Positions 17,003 to 25,462 of a stretch of DNA of 64,000 nucleotides are shown here, one piece after another. Positions within the stretch are counted from its first letter, which is position 1; every line of letters starts with the position of its first letter. Where the stretch lies: positions 124,001-188,000 of the forward strand of contig NZ_QUNO01000022.1 of assembly GCF_003387475.1 (NCBI RefSeq), given 5' to 3'. Under the pieces are notes generated by a model. That model was not told the DNA's origin and ran no database searches. It worked only from the letters and a program-made list of their open reading frames with translations. The stretch is from Kutzneria buriramensis (GTDB lineage Bacteria > Actinomycetota > Actinomycetes > Mycobacteriales > Pseudonocardiaceae). The translations under genes and the position numbers were made by a program.

Positions 17003-17572
17003 TCAACGGAAGATATTGCCGTAAGCGCCGGTGTTGACCGTGGTCGCGAGGTCGAGCATGGCGTCGATCCCCGATTCGTCGCAGCGGCCGACCAGTTCGA
17101 CGACTGGTGAGCCGGTCGGCTGGTCGATGACGAGTTTCCAGCCGCACGCGATGTCGATGGTGATGGCCAGTCGGCACCGCTCGAACGCACCCCACGCGGG
17201 GGTGCTGCTGGTGCGGGGCAGGGCCACGTACAGCACGTCCCGGCGCGTGGTGATGCCGCGTTCGGCCAGGCGGTCAACCACGGTGTCCAGCAGCGCGGTT
17301 GCCTCCTCCGGTGTGGACGGACAAGGCTGGCGGACCTGGCGGGTGGCCATCTCCAGGGCGACGACGGCGAGCCGTTCGGCCCACTCGCCGCCCGGGTAGC
17401 CCCCGGACATGTCGATGCCGCGGTCCGCCGCGGTGACGCACCAAGCGTCCAACAGAGCGCCGGCGTCGTTGAGCACGGGCGCGGTGCACAGCGACGACCG
17501 GTGGCGCCGGTCGACCCGTTCCACCACGTTGCGGGCGATGGGCAGGGCAGCAGCGCGGGACGATGTCGTCAC
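17003..17572 (-). CDS. Hypothetical protein
   Basis: Not recognised. A 189-residue soluble protein starting with GTG at 17572 (GTGA overlap with the end of the reading frame upstream). It has an alpha-helical first half and a beta-rich second half (RRDVLYVALPRTS, LAITIDIACGWKLVIDQ). The overlap shows that a coding frame ends at 17569, which bears on the possible frameshift in the preceding ORF. Confidence 0.65.
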   Translation of the reverse strand: MTTSSRAAALPIARNVVERVDRRHRSSLCTAPVLNDAGALLDAWCVTAADRGIDMSGGYPGGEWAERLAVVALEMATRQVRQPCPSTPEEATALLDTVVDRLAERGITTRRDVLYVALPRTSSTPAWGAFERCRLAITIDIACGWKLVIDQPTGSPVVELVGRCDESGIDAMLDLATTVNTGAYGNIFR

Positions 17573-17980
17573 TGCAGCGATTCTCCTCGGGGCAGTTGGT
17601 CAGCGCTTCTGTCGACGACCGCGGCCACCGCCGCGATGTCCGCGGGGGTGTGCTCGGCGCCGGCGCTGCCCGGTCGTGTCTTGCTCGCTCTCTCGGTTGT
17701 TGTGGTCGCCGGAGTGAGCGTTGTGGCCAGCCTGACCAGGGCGGAGGACGCGGAAGCGACCAGGTTCCTCAACCACTTCCACTGGCATACCAGGCGCGGT
17801 GGGGTGAAAGACGAAGATGCGGTCACCGGGACGTTGACAAACCACACCGGTCAGTCCGGTCGCGAGGTCTGTGAACACTACTTCCCCTGCCCCGGCCGGG
17901 CTTGGTGCGGCCTTGGCGGCCAGGTGCGGATCGCGGCGTGCGGGCATCACGGTGGGCGTCGGCGTGGCCATACCTGGCAC
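17569..17980 (-). pseudogene. Small gene with possible frameshift
   Basis: Two minus-strand frames each look coding over part of this interval. From 17980 (or ATG 17968) the first reads a plausible protein (GEVVFTDLATGLTGVVCQ, RIFVFHPTAPGMPVEVVEE) and then degenerates into an Arg/Gly/His-rich tail ending at 17600. The frame ending at 17569 gives a protein-like C-terminus (HTPADIAAVAAVVDRSADQL), and its stop overlaps the next gene's GTG. A single indel near 17710-17740 would join them. Alternatively it is a short gene plus a chance open frame. Confidence 0.35.
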
Positions 17981-18076
17981 GCTAGCGCCCTAGTCCCCTC
18001 TCGACCGGGTGACCCGCCATCGGTGCCACGGCTCGCGCTAGGCGACGCTGTCTGAAGCGCGCTGACCTGTGACGAT

Positions 18077-18415
18077 GTGGTCGTGCAGGTGTGGGAGCGG
18101 CTGGTGGTCATCGTTGACGGGGTGTTACTGCTGGACGACGGCGGTGCGGTGCAAGGCCGCTGGGCCCTGCCGGCCTCTGGTCAGACTGGGCCGCGGTTGT
18201 ACGACGCGCTCGTGCTCGCTGGCGCACCGCTGACTAGCGACCCGGCTCGGGCTTGGGTAATCGGCCGACCGGAATGGGTCGAGCTGCTGGTCGCCGCCAC
18301 CAACAATCAGGTCCTGACCGTCCGGGACGGCGGCGCTCCCATGCCTTTGCGCCGGCGGCTGACCGACATGGTGCTCGATGTCTACCGCCGCTACCTCGAC
18401 GACGACGCCACCTGA
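18077..18415 (+). CDS. Hypothetical protein, 112 residues
   Basis: Not recognised. Starts at GTG 18077. The amino-acid pattern is protein-like: ERLVVIVDGVLLLDDGGAVQ, a helix LYDALVLAGA, PEWVELLVAATN, and an acidic end YRRYLDDDAT. There is no hydrophobic segment and no strong ribosome site. It could be leaderless or start at a nearby GTG. Its stop is about 100 bases before an inverted-repeat promoter of the nucleotidyltransferase pair. Confidence 0.5.
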   Translation: MVVQVWERLVVIVDGVLLLDDGGAVQGRWALPASGQTGPRLYDALVLAGAPLTSDPARAWVIGRPEWVELLVAATNNQVLTVRDGGAPMPLRRRLTDMVLDVYRRYLDDDAT

Positions 18416-18512
18416 CCCTCATCGGCGCGGCAACGCCAGCCCGGGCGGGCCAAGAAGCCGCCTCTCGCGCGCATGCGGCCGCGTCAGTCCCGATCCCCGG
18501 CCGACCAGGCGC

Positions 18513-18551
18513 TATACACTTCCCTCGCGCATATGTAGGGGGCAGTGTATA
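18513..18551. promoter_or_regulatory. Inverted-repeat operator of the nucleotidyltransferase pair
   Basis: TATACACT (18513-18520) is mirrored exactly by AGTGTATA (18544-18551), with partly matching inner arms (TCCCT and AGGGGG). It lies 21 bases upstream of the ATG of the helix-turn-helix gene and is AT-rich against its surroundings. AbiEi-type antitoxins autorepress through inverted repeats in this position; that this one does is inference. Confidence 0.6.
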
Positions 18552-18572
18552 TTTGAGCTGGTCAGGGAGGTG

Positions 18573-19289
18573 ATGATGGACAAGCAGATGCGAGGCGTCA
18601 TGCCCGTCAGTCAGGCGGCCGCCGAGCTGGGCGTGAGCCGGCGTCGGGTGCGCGAGCTCGTCAACGCCGACCAGTTAGCCGCGCGTAAGCCCGGCCACGA
18701 GGTGCTCGTCGACGCCGTCGCGGTCCGTCATCGCGCCCGCTCGTTGGCGCAGGGCAGCCGGCGCCCTCTGTCGCCGAAGATGGCGTGGGCGGTGCTGTGG
18801 CTGCTGGGCGGTCACCGGCCGAGCTGGGTCTCACCCACGGAGCTGATGCGGGTGCGTGACTACGCGAAGCGCCCACTCGGTCAACTGCCGCAGTTGCTGG
18901 CGCGGCGCGCGGACCACATCCCGGCCAGGATGCTCTCGTCAGCCCGGCAACAGGCCCGCACGTTGTCACAGGTCGCCGTCGGGGGAGCGCATGCCGCCAT
19001 CGCCCGCGGGGCCGACCTCGTCGTGCCCGACGACGTGGCCACGATCTTCTACGCATCGCCACACGGATACGAGCGGCTACGCGGGCTGCGGGGCGTTCGC
19101 TGGGGCGATCGCGACGCCAACGTCAGCATCCGGCTGGTGGAGCCGCACAACCTGAGCGAGGCGGCCCTGACCGAACTGCTGAAGGGCGAGGTGGTCCCGG
19201 CCGCCGTCGCGGCGGCGGACCTGCTCGACGAGCACGACGAGCGCGCCGCTCAGGCGGCGATCCGACTACTGCCCGGTCGCGGCGCGTGA
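18573..19289 (+). CDS. Helix-turn-helix protein, AbiEi-like antitoxin candidate
   Basis: A 238-residue protein. ATG 18573 (or 18576) follows CAGGGAGG closely. Residues about 10-40 (VSQAAAELGVSRRRVRELVN) form an excisionase/MerR-type helix-turn-helix, followed by a helical and mixed C-terminal region. It overlaps the next gene, a nucleotidyltransferase, by four bases (18573-19289 and 19286 onward). The pair has the layout of AbiE-type toxin-antitoxin systems: a DNA-binding antitoxin then an NTase toxin. The sequence is not a close match to classical AbiEi, so the functional call rests on gene order and the operator upstream. Confidence 0.75.
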   Translation: MMDKQMRGVMPVSQAAAELGVSRRRVRELVNADQLAARKPGHEVLVDAVAVRHRARSLAQGSRRPLSPKMAWAVLWLLGGHRPSWVSPTELMRVRDYAKRPLGQLPQLLARRADHIPARMLSSARQQARTLSQVAVGGAHAAIARGADLVVPDDVATIFYASPHGYERLRGLRGVRWGDRDANVSIRLVEPHNLSEAALTELLKGEVVPAAVAAADLLDEHDERAAQAAIRLLPGRGA

Positions 19290-20086
19290 TCCCAGCGGCG
19301 TGGGCGGAGTTGCCCGTGCTCGGCCGGGTCGCTCTGCCTGCACTGGCCGGAGAGGCCGATCAGAAGCTGTGGCCGCCGCTGCTGGAGATGTCGCGACGGC
19401 TGCCGCCTGAACACGCGGTGATCGGCGGCGTCATGGTCTTGCTGCACGGTCTGGCCGCCGGCCGCCGTCCGCCGGCCCGGGTGACCCGAGATGTCGACGT
19501 CCTGTTCAACGTCGAAGTGATGCCCGGCTCCTTGCAGGCCGCTGTGGCGGTGCTTGAGCAGGAGCTCGGGTACCACCTTGCCATCGACAGTCCTGCGGGG
19601 TTGGCACACCGCTACGTCGGCCCGGCAGGCGAGGTGATCGACGTGCTCGCCCCCGCGGGGGTGAAGCCGCGACCCGATCTGGTCACGACACCGCCCGGCA
19701 CCACGATCGAGGTTTTCGGCGGCAGGAAGGCATTGCAGCACCGTGTGGTCATCCAGGCCAGCTACGACGGGCAGTCGGCGGCGGTGGTTGTGCCGGATCT
19801 CGGCCGCGCCATGCTGATCAAGGCGAGTGCCTACGGTGTGGATAGCAGGAAAGGGCCCGCCGCGTCGTTCAACTCACGGCATTTGCAGGACCTGGTGTAT
19901 CTGCTGACCACGGTCGACGACCTCGATGCGCTGCTGGACGCGCTCGGCCCACCGCCTGCCGAGGGTCACTTCGACCAGGCTGCTGTGCTGGACGACCCAA
20001 ACCACCACTGCTGGGAGACCGCCGGTCAAGCTCTCGCTGACGCACGGCTGGTGTGGGCGGAACTGCGCGGGATCGTGGAGGCGTGA
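19286..20086 (+). CDS. Nucleotidyltransferase, AbiEii-like toxin candidate
   Basis: A 266-residue protein, start overlapping the upstream gene. VIGGVMVLLHGLAAG then TRDVDVLFNV match the nucleotidyltransferase core (GG...H...R.T.D.D), giving two catalytic Asp residues in DVD; VIDVLAPAGV may supply the third acidic residue. AbiEii and MNT-type toxins transfer nucleotides to tRNA or partner proteins. In such pairs the upstream gene represses and neutralises. The product ends with a helical segment (ADARLVWAELRGIVEA). A stand-alone NTase of unrelated function cannot be excluded. Confidence 0.8.
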   Translation: MIPAAWAELPVLGRVALPALAGEADQKLWPPLLEMSRRLPPEHAVIGGVMVLLHGLAAGRRPPARVTRDVDVLFNVEVMPGSLQAAVAVLEQELGYHLAIDSPAGLAHRYVGPAGEVIDVLAPAGVKPRPDLVTTPPGTTIEVFGGRKALQHRVVIQASYDGQSAAVVVPDLGRAMLIKASAYGVDSRKGPAASFNSRHLQDLVYLLTTVDDLDALLDALGPPPAEGHFDQAAVLDDPNHHCWETAGQALADARLVWAELRGIVEA

Positions 20087-20317
20087 TCACAGAAGGCCGC
20101 GTTCGCCAGCACGCCTGGCGCACGCGGCTGCGGGACCAGCCGCGGCCGGGATGCCGAGGCGGCGCCGGTTGGTAGTCTTCGCGCCGCTCTCCGCACGCGG
20201 TCAAGTGGTGTCGTCGAGGTGCGCCTGACGGGGTTCGCTCCGGCACACAAACAGCGTCATGCGGCTCCGGCCAGGCCCTTCGACCCGGCAGGATCGGCCA
20301 GCTGATTCAGCTCGATA

Positions 20318-23300
20318 TCAGCGCTCAAGAGTGGTGAACGGTGCGCAAGCCGCATCAGCCTCGAGGTACATGGCCACACTGGCTTTCAGCGCTGCGACGA
20401 AGTTGGTCAATTCAGTGTTGGCGGCCCCGATCTCTCCGCATAGCCCCGACGGGCCGGCCGCTTCCTGCAGCCGACTGGCCAGGTGCACCGCAGGTGGCGC
20501 GGTGCCGAGTAGAAGCTGCTGCTGAGCCAGTCGGTGAGCCGAGTCCGCCAGGGTGCCGATCCGGTCTCGGACCGCTGCAAGCTTGGCGATCTGGGCGTTC
20601 ACTTCCTCGGCCCGAAACACGATCACTTCACCACGTGGGTCATCGCGCCCTCGCACCCGAGCAGTGACCGGGGACGCGTCATTGTGGTTGTCGACGAGGT
20701 CGTGGTCGACGTCAGACAGCCGGTTGATGCGCTCATCGTCTGCGACGCTCGCACCGAAGTCTGGCGGATTCGCATCGGCCAGTGAGGCTTCGTACTGCTG
20801 CATCACAGACACCGCCTGGGCCTTTCCTGCGGTCGCCGCGGCGCTGGCCCAGAACACGCTGTCACCGCCGCCGGTGATCGCGGCCCTTATCAGTGCTACC
20901 TGGTCGGGTTGGCGCACCGGCGGGGGCATGGTGTTGCGAGCCTGGCAATGCGCGTCCGCTATCCACTGGATGGTGTGCCCCGTGCTCGCCGCGCGGTCGC
21001 TGCAGTTAGACACGCGCTTGGCCAGCGCAACCAGCCGGTTCCCGGCCAGCTCTGCTGCTGGCCCAGACCAGTTCTGTAGCAACGCTGTCAGCAGGGCATC
21101 CAAGATAGACGCGATGTCGGCGAGTTCGGTGCTCTGCCAGAGCCAATCGTCCGCAATCGACGAGACCTGCGAAGCCCCCGGGGTCTGCAGCCATTCGTAC
21201 AGCTGCTCGTGTGTGTAAGCATTCCAGTTGATGGTGCCCGTCGTAGCGGGCCGGCTCGTATCGCGCGGCGTAGCCGCTTGGGCCGCGGAGCGTGCAAGGC
21301 CGTCGGCCGACCCGTCCGCCGGATTCACCACTGGCGGACGGGGACCGGCCTCGGGGATGGAGCGAGCGTTCTGACCGCATGTCGGGCAGTCAGGTCGGCA
21401 TGCGTCGAGGCTGCGGATGTTGTTTTCCAAAGTGGCGAGGTCGAATCCGTACTGCCGATTGGCCGGCATTTCGGGCATACCGGAGAGCAGGCTGCAAGCG
21501 GCATGCGCGGCCATGTGCCCAGCGACGCCAGCCACAGCCGCGGTCGCCGCTGGTGGGGCGGTGTAGGCCGGGGGACGAAGTGGCAGTTCGTCTCGCTGGT
21601 CGTGCTCTGCGAGGGAGGTGCAGTCGTAGCAGGGCCCCGTGCCCGGCAGATACAGGCCCACGGTGACATGGGTGCCGTGATGGCCGCTGTACACCCACGG
21701 CGTCTTCGTCTGGGCGCAGGCATGGTTCGTCCAGGACCGGATGCCTTGGGGATGGTCCACGGCCAGCACCAGCAGGTCGCACCTGGCTGCAAGTTCGGCC
21801 AACGTCGCCGGCCCGGTAACGGCCGCCGTTTCGCCAGTGACGGTGATCTCGCAGTTGCGTTCACGCACCCGCTCGATCATCACGTCGACCTTGGGCCGGC
21901 CCAGGTCCCACTCGTGGAATAGGGCATGCCGGTTGAGGTTGAACGCCGTCGCCGCATCCGGCTCAACCAAGTGCAACTCGCCGACGCCCGACTGGGCCAG
22001 AGCTAGAGCGGCAGAGGAACCGACCCCGCCGACACCGACCACGACCACCCGGGCCTGCCGCAGCAACAGCTGGGTGTCCCACCCCGAGCGTCGTGGCACT
22101 CGGTCCATCCATCGAAGGAGTTCCTGGCTGCGGCTGTACCGCTCTGACTCCCGCGCGGTCAACGCATCGACAGCGCCGGCGTCCTCGACGTAGCCGCCGC
22201 GGACCATCTCGTCGATAGCCGCACGGATCTCGTCAGTGGTTGTGTCGGGAAAGCTGCGGGTTAGCGTGGCAACGACTTCGTCGAGTGTCCGGGTGCCGTC
22301 GAGGGCTGTCAGCAGCTCCCACGCCCACCCATCCGGATCCGAGACGTTTCGTTGGATCCTTGACGACACCGCGCCGCACTGGACTCGATAGCCGTCGGAT
22401 CGTCCGGCCAGGAAAGGTTTCCGCGTGACCCGCAGGCGGGAACGCTCGGTGAACTCATGGCCGCACAGGCCGAGGTGAATCCGGTCAGCGTTCCGACTGC
22501 CGTCCGCGACGGGGCACGGGGCTCGATGGGCGTCCTCGTACACGTCCGCCGGACCTGGAGCGTGTTCGAGTTGCTTCGCGACTGATTCCGTGGAAAGGCA
22601 CGCGGTGGCGATGAGGAAGGCGGCTGCCTTGTCTTCGGGCAGCAGCCAGAAGAGGCTAGGGAGGCTGACTCCTCGGCGTTCCTCGGGCGGATGGTCGTGA
22701 CTGACGAGCTGAAGCAGCGGTGTCAGTTCGCGCGCCAACATCGCTTCAGGATCCCGGCCGGCGGCCCCACACGAGGTGCGCACCACGTCGTCGCCTCCGA
22801 TGGAGGCGGTGGCCAGAGCTCGGAACGCAGTGCCCACCGCAGGGGCGATGTCCGGGCCGACGCGCACCACCAAGTCCGCGATTCGCGCGGTGAGGTCGTG
22901 ACGTCGCACCATCGCCACAGCTGCGGCGACGCGGCTTCGGTATTGCGGCGTGTTCGTAGCCTCTTGAGTTTGCAACCACTCGAGGAACGTGGTCGGAGGC
23001 GTCTCCACGGCGGCGTCCCATGGCAGAGGGCGGCTCGCCCATGTCTCAGTGGGCGGCGCGGCATCATGCAGGGGCGGCATGTCCAGCTCGGGTTCCCCCA
23101 ACAGCCGGAGCTCCCAGCCATTCCGGACGCGCGCGATGACCTTGAGCGCCACCACGAGCCGTGTCTTTCCGGAAACGCCCAGCCCGGCCATCTTGACCCC
23201 GAGTCGCGGAGGTTGGAACCACCTGCGAAGGTCTTCCTCGGTGGGCTTTTCGTCGAAGCTCACGACCACCGGCGGAAATTCGCGATCTCGGGGCAGCACG

Positions 23301-23875
23301 TCCGCGGCCGGCACTTCCTGAGCCGCCAGCGTCTGGTCCCCGACGAAGGTTGCCAGCAGAGCGCGCCAGCTCCCGGCCTCCGCGTGGTCCAGCAGGAGAT
23401 CGCTGGCCGCGGTTGCCAACCGCGCCTGCGACCGCGCCTCACGCGCGAAGGCGGCGTGCGCTGCCATAGTCGCCTCCGCCAGAGCCCAGACCTCGTCGAC
23501 TCTGGCGGAAACGGAGACCAGGAACGCCGCGGCGGCACCAAGCAGCCGGCGGATCGCACGCTGCTCCGTCTCCGTCTCCGTCTCTGGCAGCTCGACCAGG
23601 CAGGGCGAGGGTGAACCAGCACCGTCCACAATGAGGATTTCCGTTGGGAACAGATTCCCCAGAAACTCCTGCCATCTACTCAGCGGCGAGCTCTTGTAGC
23701 CGGGCGGCAGGGCGTCCACGCGGGCGGCATGCAGGCACACGTCGTTGAGCGCGTTGACAGCGTCGCGAGACGCGAGAACGATTACCTGGAGCACGGCGAT
23801 GGACAAGTCCCTGCCGAGCACGCCATAGCGCGTTGCAACCTGGTCGCTCACGCCACACAGCGTGCCGCCATTCAC
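20318..23875 (-). CDS. Giant ThiF/E1-like adenylyltransferase with RRE and ESX-like C-terminus
   Basis: An 1185-residue protein. Residues 1-470 are mixed alpha/beta and unrecognised. Residues about 480-570 look like a PqqD-type RiPP recognition element (VQCGAVSSRIQ...WELLTALDGTRTLDEVVATL). Residues 608-835 form a ThiF/E1 domain: VVVGVGGVGSSAALALAQSG, Asp640, NLNRH, GRPKVD, and a zinc site from CYDC (749-752) and CPTC (830-833). After a Pro/Ala linker, residues about 880-985 contain WNAYTHEQLYEWL and NWSGPAAELAG, like WXG100/PPE helical domains, and a further helical segment ends the protein. E1 domains adenylate C-termini. GTG 23875 is used; GTG 23851 is possible. Confidence 0.8.
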   Translation of the reverse strand: MNGGTLCGVSDQVATRYGVLGRDLSIAVLQVIVLASRDAVNALNDVCLHAARVDALPPGYKSSPLSRWQEFLGNLFPTEILIVDGAGSPSPCLVELPETETETEQRAIRRLLGAAAAFLVSVSARVDEVWALAEATMAAHAAFAREARSQARLATAASDLLLDHAEAGSWRALLATFVGDQTLAAQEVPAADVLPRDREFPPVVVSFDEKPTEEDLRRWFQPPRLGVKMAGLGVSGKTRLVVALKVIARVRNGWELRLLGEPELDMPPLHDAAPPTETWASRPLPWDAAVETPPTTFLEWLQTQEATNTPQYRSRVAAAVAMVRRHDLTARIADLVVRVGPDIAPAVGTAFRALATASIGGDDVVRTSCGAAGRDPEAMLARELTPLLQLVSHDHPPEERRGVSLPSLFWLLPEDKAAAFLIATACLSTESVAKQLEHAPGPADVYEDAHRAPCPVADGSRNADRIHLGLCGHEFTERSRLRVTRKPFLAGRSDGYRVQCGAVSSRIQRNVSDPDGWAWELLTALDGTRTLDEVVATLTRSFPDTTTDEIRAAIDEMVRGGYVEDAGAVDALTARESERYSRSQELLRWMDRVPRRSGWDTQLLLRQARVVVVGVGGVGSSAALALAQSGVGELHLVEPDAATAFNLNRHALFHEWDLGRPKVDVMIERVRERNCEITVTGETAAVTGPATLAELAARCDLLVLAVDHPQGIRSWTNHACAQTKTPWVYSGHHGTHVTVGLYLPGTGPCYDCTSLAEHDQRDELPLRPPAYTAPPAATAAVAGVAGHMAAHAACSLLSGMPEMPANRQYGFDLATLENNIRSLDACRPDCPTCGQNARSIPEAGPRPPVVNPADGSADGLARSAAQAATPRDTSRPATTGTINWNAYTHEQLYEWLQTPGASQVSSIADDWLWQSTELADIASILDALLTALLQNWSGPAAELAGNRLVALAKRVSNCSDRAASTGHTIQWIADAHCQARNTMPPPVRQPDQVALIRAAITGGGDSVFWASAAATAGKAQAVSVMQQYEASLADANPPDFGASVADDERINRLSDVDHDLVDNHNDASPVTARVRGRDDPRGEVIVFRAEEVNAQIAKLAAVRDRIGTLADSAHRLAQQQLLLGTAPPAVHLASRLQEAAGPSGLCGEIGAANTELTNFVAALKASVAMYLEADAACAPFTTLER

Positions 23876-23916
23876 CCGGTCTCACAAGTGAAATAACGTT
23901 AACCGCCCGCGAAGTC

Positions 23917-23982
23917 CGTGAAACGTGAAGCGTGAACCCGACGACAGAAGCGTGAATCACGCATGGCCCGGACGGTTCACGC
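23917..23982. repeat. Left heptamer array (CGTGAAN) and palindrome
   Basis: Three contiguous 7-bp units CGTGAAA, CGTGAAG and CGTGAAC occupy 23917-23937. A further CGTGAAT at 23951 is part of the perfect palindrome GCGTGAATCACGC (23950-23962), and an inverted TTCACGC lies at 23976-23982. The array sits between the divergent E1-like gene and the gene starting at 24027, and is mirrored downstream of the latter. Confidence 0.8.
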
Positions 23983-24013
23983 AACCCTGGAAGTGCGCGT
24001 GCGGCGCCTCGGC

Positions 24014-24019
24014 CATAAT
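24014..24019 (+). promoter_or_regulatory. -10 element of a leaderless transcript
   Basis: CATAAT ends seven bases before the GTG at 24027, with no Shine-Dalgarno between, as is usual for leaderless actinomycete genes. No clear -35 was seen; the repeat array just upstream may take its place as activator sites. Confidence 0.45.
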
Positions 24020-24026
24020 CGCGAGC

Positions 24027-25028
24027 GTGACCGATGAGTCGGACCCCACCAGCTCAGGCAGCGACCCGTGCGACGGCAGCGATGACACGGGTTTCACCCA
24101 TCCCCCGCACGAATGCGGGTGGCTCAGCGCGGCTGGTGGGCCGGCCATGCCCTGGCTCGTGGTCTACGGCCCAGGGACGGCCTCGGAAGAGGTCGCGGTG
24201 ACCATTGAGCAGACGTGCGCCGTGCGCTGCGTCCGTGCCAGGCTGCACACCCTGGACGAGGCGTTGACGATCTCGATCAAGAGGTACACCGGATTGGTGC
24301 TGGTGCTGCCGTCCGCGCCGCCGCCCCGCGGCCAGGACCCCAGATGGAAGGACTACCGCACGCTCGCCGAGGACTTCCGCAACAGGAACTTGCCGGCCGC
24401 GGAGGGGTTCTTCCCGAGGTCGACCTGCTGGCATGAGGTCGGAGTCCTGCAGGTTGTGTATCCCGAAGACGCGCTGGCGGACCCTGCCGTGACGGACTTG
24501 ATCAAGGATGCCTGCGACCGCCACCCCTTCAGTGAGGGCGTCCCGTTCACCGGCGACGTCTTCAGGATCTTCCAGCCCGGCATGGCCCAGATCGTGAGGA
24601 ACGACGAGGTCGCGGCGGCCCTTTCGGACAACTGGCGGGTCCTCCGGGCCTGGGGGATCAGCGACATCCCGAAGGCCCGCGTCATCAAGACCGGCGTGGA
24701 CAACCGGCGCGACGAGCTCGACCACGATCCCAAGAAGCCGACACTGCACCGTCCCATCCTGGGCCTCGACATGAACCGCCTGGATCTGCTCTTGTTCCGC
24801 CCCGAGGAGACACCTCTCCCTGATCCGAACAGCACCGCCGAAGAGCAGAAGAAGGCGGCCGAAAACTTTCGCGCTAGCGGAGCAAGGGTCGTACGCAAAC
24901 TGGTCGAGGAGCTGGTCCGCGACAACCCTTGGTTTCACTGCCCGCAAGGCAAAGCAGGCAAGAATTATGCACAAGATCGTTTCGCTGACCTGTACCGAAT
25001 TCTCCGGACGGTGCTCAGCCTGTCGTGA
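24027..25028 (+). CDS. Hypothetical protein bounded by inverted heptamer arrays
   Basis: Not recognised. A 333-residue protein if it starts at GTG 24027, seven bases after a -10-like CATAAT. The N-terminus is acidic and Ser/Asp-rich with a CGW motif. The middle has alternating strands (AMPWLVVYGPGTA, TGLVLVLPSAPPP, VGVLQVVYPED) suggesting an alpha/beta domain. The C-terminal third is charged and helical (AEEQKKAAENFRASGARVVR). There is no transposase, integrase or nuclease motif. It is divergent from the E1-like gene and flanked on both sides by mirrored 7-bp repeat arrays, so it could be a regulated partner of that enzyme or cargo of a small element. Confidence 0.65.
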   Translation: MTDESDPTSSGSDPCDGSDDTGFTHPPHECGWLSAAGGPAMPWLVVYGPGTASEEVAVTIEQTCAVRCVRARLHTLDEALTISIKRYTGLVLVLPSAPPPRGQDPRWKDYRTLAEDFRNRNLPAAEGFFPRSTCWHEVGVLQVVYPEDALADPAVTDLIKDACDRHPFSEGVPFTGDVFRIFQPGMAQIVRNDEVAAALSDNWRVLRAWGISDIPKARVIKTGVDNRRDELDHDPKKPTLHRPILGLDMNRLDLLLFRPEETPLPDPNSTAEEQKKAAENFRASGARVVRKLVEELVRDNPWFHCPQGKAGKNYAQDRFADLYRILRTVLSLS

Positions 25029-25037
25029 CGTCTAGGC

Positions 25038-25114
25038 GGTTCACGCTTCACGCTTTACGTGCCGGATTGACGGTCAACGGTTCACGACCTGCGCCAGGGA
25101 ATCACGCTTTACGT
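25038..25114. repeat. Right heptamer array (TTCACGC/TTTACGT)
   Basis: TTCACGC, TTCACGC and TTTACGT are contiguous at 25040-25060. TTCACGA follows at 25081, then ATCACGC and TTTACGT at 25101-25114. Taken with the left array, bases 25038-25059 are the reverse complement of 23917-23938 at 20 of 22 positions. The arrays therefore form an inverted pair about 1.1 kb apart. Confidence 0.8.
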
Positions 25115-25177
25115 AACACTCTCCGAGGTCATGCTTAACGTTTCTGTCGCGCGATTTCACCGTGTATTCCATGTGTC

Positions 25178-25462
25178 ATGACCAAAGACTCGCGAAATGT
25201 CGTCATATCGGCCGTCGCCGCGTTGCTGCTTGTCGTGATCGTGTTCGTGTTCATCACCATCAGCCCCTGGATACTGGTCGGCGTGCCGGCCGTGTTGTGG
25301 GCGGTCGCCGGGATCGTCCGGGCGATCAACGGCTCGGCCGACCGCGAGCGCGACTCCGGCAACGAGAAGCCCGCCGACCACCCTCGCCGTGACCTGCCCG
25401 GCGCTCGCGCCAACGAGGCCGGGCTGCCGCCGGTCGAAGACCCATCGCAGGAGAACCCCTGA
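25178..25462 (+). CDS. Small two-helix membrane protein
   Basis: A 94-residue protein from ATG 25178 with two adjacent hydrophobic helices (VVISAVAALLLVVIVFVFIT and PWILVGVPAVLWAVAGIV) and a charged, proline-containing tail, probably cytoplasmic. Its stop overlaps an ATG at 25462 (TGATG) in the ligase frame, which suggests translational coupling if the longer ligase start is used. The family was not recognised. Confidence 0.7.
   Translation: MTKDSRNVVISAVAALLLVVIVFVFITISPWILVGVPAVLWAVAGIVRAINGSADRERDSGNEKPADHPRRDLPGARANEAGLPPVEDPSQENP

Noticed and set aside
23917-25114. CRISPR array
   Set aside because: The repeat units are 7 bp and contiguous with no 30-40-base spacers; not a CRISPR.
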